This document shows positions 1 to 5,398 of a stretch of DNA of 5,398 nt, piece by piece. A model generated the notes under the pieces. The model did not search any database and had not been told where the DNA came from. It saw nothing but the letters and a program-made list of their open reading frames with translations. This stretch comes from Pseudomonadota bacterium (lineage in GTDB: Bacteria > Myxococcota_A > Polyangia > Polyangiales > Polyangiaceae): assembly GCA_023411445.1 (NCBI GenBank), contig JAEYOT010000887.1, positions 1 through 5,398 of the forward strand, given 5' to 3'. Each line of letters starts with the position of its first letter. Position 1 is the first letter of the stretch. The position numbers and the translations under genes were made by a program.

Positions 1-1172
1 AAGGCACGCTCCGGCTCGCGCTCCGGCTCGCGCGCCGGCTCGCTGCGCGGCACCGCCAACAGGACGAAGCTCGGCTGCGTCACACCGACGAATGCGTCTT
101 GCCCCAGCTCCAAGAGCGGCTCGCAGACGGCGTGCGTCTCCGCTAGCGCCGCCCGCGCCGGTCGGTAACCATCGAGATCCGCCAGCGGGCTCGGCACCAA
201 CAGCGCCACCACGCCGCGCGGCGCGACCTCTGCGCTCCGCTCGACGAACATCGCGTGTAGCGTCGGGTAGCCACGAAAGGCGCGAAAGGAGCGGCGGTAG
301 TGCTCGCGCAGCGGCGCAGGCAGCGGCTGCGTCGCGCGGCCGGCGAACGCGACCCAAGGCGGGTTGCCGACCACCAAGTCGAAGCCGCCCGGCTCGCGGC
401 GCAGGCTGGCCAAGGCGACGCCGCTCTGCCCCAGCCGCGGACCGTCGCGTGAGTCCACCAGCGCGTCCCCTTCACGCAAGCCCTCACCGGCGGCAGCGAG
501 CGAGAGCTCGGGCTCAGCCGCCAGCAGCCACAGCGACGCCTCGGCCACCGCCACTGCCAGCGGGCTGATGTCCACGCCGTACAGCTCGCGCTGCACGACG
601 TCCGCCAGCGTGCGCCCCGAGCGCCGCGAAAGCTCGCGGCCTGCCTGCACCAGGAAGGCTCCGGCGCCGAGCGCCGGATCGAGCACGCCGAAGCGTCGCG
701 CCGCGAAGCCGCCGGGGCCAACCAACGTTTCTAGCGCGCTGAAGGCACGCTCCACCACCAGCTCGGTGAGCGCCTCGGGCGTGTAGTAGCTGCCCGTCCG
801 CTTCCGCAAGCTGGTAGCGCCGTCGCGCGGCCGTGCGGCGAGCAGCGACTCGTACAGCTGCCCAAACGCTTCCAGCGGCTGGTTCTCTGCTGCAAGCTCG
901 GGCCAGCGCACGGGACGAAGCCCGTCGAGCAGGCGCTGCCGCGTGAGCTCGCGACCGTCCGCTTCGAAGCCGGGCACCTGGCGAAACAGGCGCCCCTTCG
1001 CGAGCAGTGAGCTCGAGGCGCCCCGCCGTGCTGCCAGCTGCGAGAGCACATGGCGCAGGTACGCCACCACCAGCACATTCCACGCTTCACCCGCGTCCGG
1101 CGTCGGGCGCTCGTCTCGAAGCAACTGACTCAGCTCCGTGCGCAGCCCGTCGACCGCCGAAGCGAAGCTCAA
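1..1172 (-). CDS. N6-adenine DNA methyltransferase, Eco57I-like, C-terminus missing at window edge
   Basis: Predicted to transfer a methyl group from S-adenosylmethionine to adenine N6 in DNA. 390 residues are visible and the frame stays open to the left edge. Numbered from the TTG start, it has G127-S-Y-Y-T-P (motif X), D165-P-A-L-G-A-G-A-F (motif I, SAM binding), V200-D-I-S-P (motif II region), G235-D (motif III region) and N270-P-P-W (catalytic motif IV). This gamma-type motif order, with a Y-E-S-L-L segment just before motif X, fits the Eco57I/type IIG/PglX group. About 126 residues precede motif X, which looks too short for the usual N-terminal nuclease of fused type IIG enzymes. The target-recognition region must lie beyond the edge. 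The start is taken as TTG at 1172-1170, overlapping the pdxA stop (TTGA), with AGGGG eight bases upstream; no ATG or GTG lies close by in frame. Family assignment is firm. Whether it is an orphan enzyme or part of a restriction or phage-defence system cannot be seen. Confidence 0.9.
   Translation of the reverse strand, partial: MSFASAVDGLRTELSQLLRDERPTPDAGEAWNVLVVAYLRHVLSQLAARRGASSSLLAKGRLFRQVPGFEADGRELTRQRLLDGLRPVRWPELAAENQPLEAFGQLYESLLAARPRDGATSLRKRTGSYYTPEALTELVVERAFSALETLVGPGGFAARRFGVLDPALGAGAFLVQAGRELSRRSGRTLADVVQRELYGVDISPLAVAVAEASLWLLAAEPELSLAAAGEGLREGDALVDSRDGPRLGQSGVALASLRREPGGFDLVVGNPPWVAFAGRATQPLPAPLREHYRRSFRAFRGYPTLHAMFVERSAEVAPRGVVALLVPSPLADLDGYRPARAALAETHAVCEPLLELGQDAFVGVTQPSFVLLAVPRSEPAREPEREPERA
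8..43. repeat. Three-copy 12-bp tandem repeat inside the methyltransferase gene
   Basis: Three consecutive 12-base units (8-19, 20-31, 32-43) follow the pattern GCTCCGGCTCGC. The first two are identical and the third differs at one base (GCGCCGGCTCGC). On the minus strand they encode an E-P-x-R tetrapeptide three times at residues 378-389. This charged, proline-containing stretch comes just after a hydrophobic strand (F-V-L-L-A-V). The unit is a multiple of three, so changes in copy number would alter length without shifting the frame. More copies may exist beyond the left edge. Confidence 0.85.
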
Positions 1173-2182
1173 GCCGTGCGCCCCTGGACGATGCGCGCGC
1201 CGAGCCTGAGCGCTGCCAGCATCCCGGCGGCGTCGGCCTTGCCTCGCCAGGCGATGTCGTAGGCGGTGCCGTGATCCACGCTGGTGCGGACGATGGAGAG
1301 GCCGGCCGTGACGTTCACCGCGTCCCCGAACGCCAGGAGCTTCATCGGGATCGTCGCCTGGTCATGGTACATGGCCACGACGCCGTCGAAGGCGCCGGCG
1401 CTAGCCTTGCGGTACGCCGTCTCGGCGCCGATCGGCCCGCTCACGATCGCGCCTCTGCCGAGCGCTTTGCGCGCGCGCTCGATGCCGGGAGCGATCGCGC
1501 GCGCCTCTTCTCCGCCCAGGAGCGCGCTCTCACCCGCGTGCGGGTTGAGCGACGCGACGGCGAGGCACGGCCGCTTGACGCCGAGACGCTGCTGCAAGCG
1601 CCCCAGCGCGATCGGCGCGTTCGCGACTCCGCTCGCGCTGAGGGCGCGGGGCACCTTGGCGAGCGGGACGTGCGTCGTGACCAAGCTGGTGGCCAGGCGC
1701 TCGCTCCAGAAGCACATCACGCTGCTCGGCGCGCCGTCCAGCTCTTGCAGCCACTCCGTGTGACCCAAGAAGCGCCGCGCGCGCGTGAGCCCCGAGCGCG
1801 CGATGGCGGCCTTGCTGACCGGCGCCGTCACCAGCGCCGCGCGCGCCGAAGACTTCACGAGCGTGTAGCCAGCCTCGACGTACTCGAGCTGGGCCGCGCC
1901 GGCCCGACCGTTCGGCGCTCCCGCCTTGCGATCGCGCGCCGTGAGCGGCTCGCCCACCTGAGCGAAATAGACCTGCGAGGTGCTCGCGCCGTGGCCGTCC
2001 CAAGGCACCAGCCGGCGCTGGCTCAGCGAGACCAGCTCCGCCGCTTGCCGTAGCGTGGCCTCGTCACCCAGCAGCACCTTCACCGCGCCGCGTAGCTGGG
2101 CCGCCGCCGCCACCGACACCTCCGGACCAATGCCGGCGGGGCAGCCCGTGGACACGACGAGGAGCGGAGCCGTGGCGCTCAT
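1169..2182 (-). CDS. pdxA: 4-hydroxythreonine-4-phosphate dehydrogenase (PdxA)
   Basis: Oxidises 4-phosphohydroxy-L-threonine with NAD in the DXP-dependent route to pyridoxal 5'-phosphate; the product decarboxylates and is used by PdxJ. Cytoplasmic, metal-dependent homodimer in the known family. The 337 residues are close to the roughly 330 usual for PdxA. Family motifs in order: C14-P-A-G-I-G-P-E, A120-P-V-S-K, G140-H-T-E (substrate phosphate region), T-T-H171-V-P-L, N213-P-H215-A-G-E, Y272-H273-D-Q, K281, V-N290-V-T and R299-T-S-V-D-H-G-T-A. H171, H215 and H273 align with the E. coli metal ligands H166, H211 and H266; K281, N290 and R299 align with substrate residues K274, N283 and R292. 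Small oddities are Cys14 where Asp or Glu is usual and Ser for Pro in the G-L-S-I segment. The ATG overlaps the fumarase stop as ATGA, with GGTGA four bases upstream. Threonate-type PdxA2 paralogues exist, but no partner kinase is visible here, so the B6 role is preferred. Confidence 0.95.
   Translation of the reverse strand: MSATAPLLVVSTGCPAGIGPEVSVAAAAQLRGAVKVLLGDEATLRQAAELVSLSQRRLVPWDGHGASTSQVYFAQVGEPLTARDRKAGAPNGRAGAAQLEYVEAGYTLVKSSARAALVTAPVSKAAIARSGLTRARRFLGHTEWLQELDGAPSSVMCFWSERLATSLVTTHVPLAKVPRALSASGVANAPIALGRLQQRLGVKRPCLAVASLNPHAGESALLGGEEARAIAPGIERARKALGRGAIVSGPIGAETAYRKASAGAFDGVVAMYHDQATIPMKLLAFGDAVNVTAGLSIVRTSVDHGTAYDIAWRGKADAAGMLAALRLGARIVQGRTA
1181..1185 (-). promoter_or_regulatory. 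Ribosome-binding site deciding the TTG start of the methyltransferase
   Basis: On the minus strand AGGGG is followed by eight bases and then the TTG at 1172. The site lies inside the last codons of pdxA. It supports the unusual TTG as the real start and reinitiation by ribosomes finishing pdxA. Confidence 0.5.
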
Positions 2183-3834
2183 TCAGTCACCACGGCGAGC
2201 GGCTTCTTGCCGTCCGGCACGCTGCCGGTCAAAGCCTGAAAGAAGTCGTTACCCTTGTCGTCCACCACGATGAACGCTGGGAAGTCGACGACCTCGATAC
2301 GCCAGACCGCCTCCATGCCGAGCTCCGGATACTCCAGGACCTCGACCTTCTTGATGCAATCTTGCGCCAGGCGCGCGGCGGGACCGCCGATCGAGCCCAG
2401 GTAAAAGCCGCCGTGCTGCTTACACGCAGCCGTCACCTGCGGCGAGCGGTTACCCTTGGCCAGCATCACCATGCTGCCGCCGTGCGCCTGAAACAGGTCC
2501 ACGTACGCGTCCATGCGCCCGGCGGTGGTCGGGCCGAAGCTCCCGGAGGCATACCCGCTCGGCGTCTTCGCCGGGCCGGCGTAGTACACCGGGTGATTCT
2601 TGAAATAGTCCGGCAGGCCCTGGCCGGCGTCGACCCTCTCCTTGAGCTTCGCGTGCGCGATGTCGCGTGCCACGATCAAGGGGCCGCTGAGCGAGAGCCG
2701 CGTCTTGATCGGATAGCGCGACAGCTCAGCGCGGATCTCCGCCATCGGTCGGTTGAGATCCAGCTCGATCACGCGGTCCGAGAGCTCCTCCGCGCTCGCC
2801 TCCGGCAGGTACTTGGCCGGGTCGTGCTCCAGCTCCTCCAGGAAGACGCCATCCTTCGTGATCTTGCCGAGCGCCTGGCGGTCGGCCGAGCAAGAGACGG
2901 CGATCGCCACCGGGCAGCTGGCGCCGTGCCTGGGCAAGCGCACGACGCGCACGTCGTGGCAGAAATACTTTCCGCCGAACTGCGCGCCGATGCCGGTGCG
3001 TTGCGCGAGCTGTAGCACCTGGGTCTCCAGCTCTAGATCGCGGAAGCCGTGCCCCAGCTCGTTACCGGCGCTGGGCAGCTTGTCGAGGTAGCGAGCCGAG
3101 GCCAACTTGGCCACCTTGAGCGCGTACTCGGCGGACGTGCCGCCGATCACGATGGCCAGGTGGTAAGGCGGGCACGCGGCCGTGCCCAAGCTGCGGATCT
3201 TTTGATCGACGAACTTGAGCAGGCTGTCCGGGTTCAGCAGCGCCTTCGTCTCTTGGAACAAGTAGCTCTTGTTCGCCGAGCCGCCGCCCTTGGCCATGAA
3301 CAGAAATTTGTAGGCGTCGCCGTCGGTGGCAAACAGCTCGATCTGCGCTGGCAGGTTGTTGCCCGTATTCTTCTCGCGGTATGTGTCCAGCGGCGCCAGC
3401 TGCGAGTAGCGCAGGTTGGCGGTGCGGTAAGTATCGAAGACGCCCCGCGCGATGGCCGCCTCGTCACCGCCGCCGGTGAACACCGCCTGTCCCTTCTTGC
3501 CCATCACGATGGCCGTCCCGGTGTCCTGGCACATCGGCAGCACACCGCCCGCGGCGATGTTGGCGTTCTTCAGCAAGTCCAGCGCCACGAAGCGATCGTT
3601 CGCTGAAGCTTCCGGATCTTCCAGGATGCGCGCCAGCTGCTGCAGGTGCCCCGGACGCAAGAGATGAGCGATGTCCCGCATCGCCTCGCGCGTCAGCAGC
3701 GTGAGCGCCTCTGCCTCCACGCGCAGGAAGCGCTGGCCTCCAGCCTCGAACGTGGAAACGAAGTCTTTCGTCAGCAGCCGATACGGGGTGTCGTCGGCGC
3801 CGGTGGGCAGCATCTCCTGATACTGAAAGGTCAT
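2179..3834 (-). CDS. fumA: Class I fumarate hydratase, iron-sulfur dependent
   Basis: Catalyses the reversible hydration of fumarate to L-malate (TCA cycle, cytoplasm) with an oxygen-sensitive [4Fe-4S] cluster. From the ATG at 3834 it has 551 residues, close to single-chain FumA/FumB enzymes (about 548). Cluster ligands are C102 (M-C-Q-D-T-G), C221 (A-C-P-P-Y-H) and C315 (V-S-C-S-A-D-R-Q). Their spacings of 119 and 94 residues match those of the Leishmania enzyme (C133, C252, C346). Active-site equivalents are also present: R142, H303, R390, T436 in [11 protein letters not shown]440 and K460. The alpha-type domain (to about residue 330) and the beta-type swivel domain (about 360-540) are fused in one chain, unlike two-subunit forms. 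The frame is open further upstream to a TTG at 3873, which would add 13 residues, but the ATG gives the usual family N-terminus; neither has a strong Shine-Dalgarno. The stop overlaps the pdxA start. A related dehydratase specificity such as tartrate is possible but less likely. Confidence 0.96.
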   Translation of the reverse strand: MTFQYQEMLPTGADDTPYRLLTKDFVSTFEAGGQRFLRVEAEALTLLTREAMRDIAHLLRPGHLQQLARILEDPEASANDRFVALDLLKNANIAAGGVLPMCQDTGTAIVMGKKGQAVFTGGGDEAAIARGVFDTYRTANLRYSQLAPLDTYREKNTGNNLPAQIELFATDGDAYKFLFMAKGGGSANKSYLFQETKALLNPDSLLKFVDQKIRSLGTAACPPYHLAIVIGGTSAEYALKVAKLASARYLDKLPSAGNELGHGFRDLELETQVLQLAQRTGIGAQFGGKYFCHDVRVVRLPRHGASCPVAIAVSCSADRQALGKITKDGVFLEELEHDPAKYLPEASAEELSDRVIELDLNRPMAEIRAELSRYPIKTRLSLSGPLIVARDIAHAKLKERVDAGQGLPDYFKNHPVYYAGPAKTPSGYASGSFGPTTAGRMDAYVDLFQAHGGSMVMLAKGNRSPQVTAACKQHGGFYLGSIGGPAARLAQDCIKKVEVLEYPELGMEAVWRIEVVDFPAFIVVDDKGNDFFQALTGSVPDGKKPLAVVTE

Positions 3835-3894
3835 GGCGCCCGCAGGTGTCGCAGAGCGAGCCGGCCGCGACAAGCGGCAACCGCTACCGGCCCG
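3835..3894 (-). other. 60-base gap before the fumarase, with a nested inverted repeat
   Basis: Between the acetyltransferase stop and the fumarase ATG lies a perfect hairpin, AGCGG-N3-CCGCT (3873-3885). It is enclosed by GCCGG (3860-3864) and CCGGC (3887-3891), so a two-part stem could form starting three bases after the stop codon. There is no T tract on the coding strand, so it is not a standard intrinsic terminator. A TTGACG (minus strand, 3899-3894) resembles a -35 box, but no convincing -10 partner follows. The region may hold the promoter or leader of the fumarase-pdxA-methyltransferase unit, or the genes may simply be co-transcribed with the acetyltransferase. Confidence 0.35.
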
Positions 3895-4554
3895 TCAAGT
3901 CGAGCGTTCGAACGCGCCAGGCGGGATGCTGCTGTCGAAGCGGCGCCGGACGCTGACGGGGCTTCCGTCCTCGTCGAGCCGCCGGATCAAGCGAGCGGGG
4001 ACGCCACCGACCAGGCAGTCCGCAGGCACGTCGGAGGTGACCACCGCGCCCGCCGCCACGATCGCGCCAGCGCCGATCGTCACGCCCGGTAAAATCACCA
4101 CCCGCGAGCTGATCCAAGCACCATCGCCGATCGTGATCGGGGCGGACATGGTGCCCTGGCAGCGCTGGTCGGCGCTGCCGATCACGTGGTCGACCGTCAA
4201 GAGCATCACCTCGTGACCGATGCGCACGTTATTACCGATGGTGACCGGCGCGTCGACGTCCACCAGGCAAGGCCCGCTGATCACGACGTTCTCGCCGATG
4301 TGCAGCTGCTGCTGCCAAGCCCTATTGCCGGTGATGTGCAGGGCGCCGCACACACGCGAGCGGCTGCCGATGCGAGCGCCCGCAGCGCGCCACGCAGCCG
4401 TGCGCGCGTAGTTGAAGGTAAAATGCGGCAGCATCTGTCCGACCATGCTCGCGCAAACTCGCTTCGGCTCTAGCGCGTCTAGCTCCTCTTTCAGCAGCCG
4501 GCGTGCTCGGGACGAGAAACTTCTGAGCGTAGGGAGAACCAAGGCAGCATGCAT
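3895..4554 (-). CDS. Left-handed beta-helix (hexapeptide-repeat) O-acetyltransferase
   Basis: Predicted acetyl-CoA-dependent O-acetyltransferase of the maltose acetyltransferase/NodL/WcaF group, trimeric in known relatives. The 219 residues show an N-terminal helical part (about 1-55, with an R-R-L-L-K-E-E-L amphipathic stretch) and then hexapeptide turns of the type [LIV]-G-x-x: A60-R-I-G, L84-H-I-G-E-N, V104-T-I-G-N-N, R111-I-G-H, I140-T-I-G-D-G, and V158-T-I-G-A-G-A-I. H123 in T-V-D-H is in the place of the catalytic histidine of the family. W147 in A-W-I-S, the P-G-V-T-I-G motif, A-A-G-A-V-V-T and G183-G-V-P-A-R are typical closing elements. The tail after about 192 is polar and unassigned. 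The ATG at 4554 has a weak AGGTAG just upstream. The acceptor cannot be read from sequence; an exopolysaccharide or O-antigen sugar is the usual guess, but no glycosyltransferase is visible nearby. Possibly separate from the hydrolase operon because of the 191-base gap. Confidence 0.92.
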   Translation of the reverse strand: MHAALVLPTLRSFSSRARRLLKEELDALEPKRVCASMVGQMLPHFTFNYARTAAWRAAGARIGSRSRVCGALHITGNRAWQQQLHIGENVVISGPCLVDVDAPVTIGNNVRIGHEVMLLTVDHVIGSADQRCQGTMSAPITIGDGAWISSRVVILPGVTIGAGAIVAAGAVVTSDVPADCLVGGVPARLIRRLDEDGSPVSVRRRFDSSIPPGAFERST

Positions 4555-4589
4555 GCTACCTAGAAGTGAACGCCTCGCAACATCCGGCC

Positions 4590-4606
4590 GAATGGCAACG
4601 CCATTC
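4590..4606. repeat. Perfect inverted repeat, 7-bp arms, 3-base loop
   Basis: GAATGGC, AAC, GCCATTC on the plus strand. It lies 36-52 bases upstream of the acetyltransferase ATG, where it could be an operator, or a hairpin in the 5' untranslated region if transcription starts upstream. No T tract follows on the minus strand, so terminator function is unlikely. Confidence 0.6.
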
Positions 4607-4608
4607 AG

Positions 4609-4622
4609 ACCAGCCGGCTGGT
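4609..4622. repeat. Perfect 14-bp palindrome, no spacer
   Basis: ACCAGCC directly followed by GGCTGGT, a two-fold symmetric 14-mer of the kind bound by dimeric regulators. It begins two bases from the neighbouring 17-base hairpin and about 55-68 bases upstream of the acetyltransferase ATG. Function as an operator is inference from symmetry and position. Confidence 0.55.
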
Positions 4623-4723
4623 AAGATTGAGACGCACGGCAGCATTGGCTGGAGCCCAGCGCGTATTACGAAATTCGAGATGCGCTGCACCGCGCCATCC
4701 AGTCGGAGGGCCTGCCGTCTCGC

Positions 4724-4744
4724 TTGGGTAAACTCTTTACCCAA
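4724..4744. repeat. Perfect 9-bp inverted repeat one base after the hydrolase stop
   Basis: TTGGGTAAA, three bases, TTTACCCAA. All nine positions pair, and the element begins one base past the TGA of the hydrolase on the minus strand. As RNA it would be a stable 3' hairpin, but the bases nearest the loop are A-T pairs and no U tract follows, so it is a poor intrinsic terminator. It may protect the mRNA end, act as a transcriptional attenuating stem, or be a protein-binding operator. Confidence 0.65.
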
Positions 4745-4745
4745 C

Positions 4746-5398
4746 TCAGCGCGCGATGAACTGGCGGACTTTAGTGATGGCCTGCTCGCTGTCGAGGAGC
4801 GCTTCGTGGCCGACACCGGCCAGCTCCACGTACTCGGCGCGGCCGCCCAGAGCTGCCGCGATGTCCCGGCCTTGACCCGGCCCGCCCAGCGCCTCGTCGG
4901 CGGTTCCCTGCAGCACGAGCACGGGTTCAGGCACCTGCTCCAAGAACGGCTGAGTGCGGTAAGCGTCGCCGAGCGAGAGTTTTTGCCACGGTGACCGCCG
5001 AAACATCACGATGTCGTTGACGCTGGCAAGCAAGGCTAACGATCGGATTGGTTTGCCAGAGGCGCACTGCGCCGCTACCGCCCGCACGGCCAGGTGACCC
5101 CCGATCGAGAACCCGACGACGTGCAGCTTGTCTCGCACGGCGCCGTGGCGCTCCACCAGCAGATCGACGATGCGACTCGCATCGGCAGCCAGCGCGTTCA
5201 GCTCAGGCACCCCGCCGGACGACTCGAAACCACGATACGCGAACACCGCCAAGACCCACGGCTCGTCTCCGGCCAAGCGGGAGAGCACGCTCTGACCCCG
5301 TGCCAGCATCGCTCCGTCGTTGCCGGAGAAGAACAGCACCCAGCGCGCGCCCGGCTGCGCCGGCGTGGGCCGCCACCCGGTGCAGCGCCCCCCGGGCG
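4746..5398 (-). CDS. Alpha/beta hydrolase (BEM46/YfhR-like serine hydrolase), N-terminus missing
   Basis: 216 residues are visible; the frame is open to the right edge, so the true start is outside the window. An internal GTG at 5339 would begin within the first beta strand and is unlikely to be the start. Numbered from the first complete codon, the strand W-V-L-F-F-S-G-N-D-G (19-28) corresponds to the oxyanion-loop H-G-N segment of BEM46/YfhR-like proteins. A-Y-R-G-F-E-S-S-G-G (53-62) matches their N-Y-R-G-x-G-x-S-x-G block. The nucleophile elbow is G-F-S97-I-G-G-H, the acid is D167 in Q-G-T-A-D-E, and the histidine is H197 in G-V-G-H-E, giving a complete Ser-Asp-His triad. The C-terminus (V-R-Q-F-I) ends as usual for the fold. 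Substrate unknown: esterase, lipase or peptidase-like activity are all possible. Many relatives have an N-terminal membrane anchor, which cannot be checked here. Confidence 0.88.
   Translation of the reverse strand, partial: PGGRCTGWRPTPAQPGARWVLFFSGNDGAMLARGQSVLSRLAGDEPWVLAVFAYRGFESSGGVPELNALAADASRIVDLLVERHGAVRDKLHVVGFSIGGHLAVRAVAAQCASGKPIRSLALLASVNDIVMFRRSPWQKLSLGDAYRTQPFLEQVPEPVLVLQGTADEALGGPGQGRDIAAALGGRAEYVELAGVGHEALLDSEQAITKVRQFIAR

Larger units (their letters stand above)
4555..4745. other. 191-base intergenic region between hydrolase and acetyltransferase
   Basis: No convincing gene on either strand: the open frames crossing it lack family features and continue as shadows of the neighbours. 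It is visibly richer in A and T than the surrounding genes, as expected of a promoter region. It contains three perfect inverted repeats (listed separately) and a weaker GCTGG-N3-CCAGC stem at 4648-4660. I could not assign a confident -35/-10 pair or sigma-54 site. It probably carries the 3' end of the hydrolase transcript and the promoter of the acetyltransferase. Confidence 0.6.

Noticed and set aside
143..1090. Alternative minus-strand frames within the methyltransferase region
   Set aside because: They lack motifs, while the frame starting at 1172 carries all methyltransferase motifs without a break; no frameshift is needed.
1007..2053. Long open frame on the plus strand opposite pdxA
   Set aside because: It is an antisense shadow in high-GC DNA: Arg/Ala-rich, no recognisable domain, and it lies opposite a gene with complete PdxA motifs.
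2362..3606. Overlapping plus-strand open frames opposite the fumarase
   Set aside because: Compositional shadows of codons in the fumarase gene; no family features, and the minus-strand protein is fully conserved through the region.
3860..3899. Sigma-70 promoter from TTGACG before the fumarase
   Set aside because: No acceptable -10 hexamer at the right distance; single hexamers of this kind are expected by chance.
4660..4700. tRNA-like TTCGAGA segment in the intergenic region
   Set aside because: No matching acceptor, D or anticodon stems could be drawn around it.
4724..4744. Intrinsic terminator call for the inverted repeat after the hydrolase
   Set aside because: No T tract follows on the transcribed strand and the loop-proximal pairs are A-T, so it is reported as an inverted repeat instead.
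4556..4994. Small open frames on both strands across the intergenic region and hydrolase end
   Set aside because: No domain, low-complexity composition, and most of each frame overlaps the hydrolase gene.
1..5398. A complete defence island or other new multi-gene system
   Set aside because: Only the partial methyltransferase could belong to one; the other genes are recognisable metabolic or general enzymes and no nuclease, helicase, ATPase or toxin is visible.

Overview
The window is high-GC, densely coded DNA. Every gene I can support lies on the minus strand, so transcription runs from the right edge to the left. Third codon positions are almost all G or C, TTG and GTG starts occur, and intergenic space is short. 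This suggests a high-GC proteobacterium or myxobacterium-like organism (inference from composition and protein style only). I see no insertion sequence, integrase, tRNA, rRNA or CRISPR array.

In transcription order, the right part (4746-5398) holds the C-terminal two thirds or so of a serine alpha/beta hydrolase of the BEM46/YfhR-like type; its start lies outside the window. A 191-base intergenic stretch follows (4555-4745). It is less GC-rich than the genes and contains three perfect inverted repeats. Next comes a complete left-handed beta-helix O-acetyltransferase (3895-4554), probably modifying a sugar or polysaccharide. After a 60-base gap come three tightly packed genes: an iron-sulfur class I fumarate hydratase (2179-3834), PdxA of vitamin B6 synthesis (1169-2182), and an Eco57I-like N6-adenine DNA methyltransferase (1-1172) that runs off the left edge.

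The last three genes form a clear translational relay. The fumarase stop and pdxA start share four bases (ATGA), and the pdxA stop and methyltransferase start share four bases (TTGA). The fumarase belongs to the TCA cycle, PdxA to the DXP-dependent pyridoxal phosphate pathway, and the methyltransferase to DNA modification, so the co-transcription is not explained by one shared pathway. The methyltransferase start had to be deduced: it is a TTG preceded by an AGGGG ribosome-binding site.

I did not find a clearly new biological system. The observations most worth checking are the fumarase-pdxA-methyltransferase coupling, the 12-bp tandem repeat inside the methyltransferase, and the cluster of perfect palindromes in front of the acetyltransferase.
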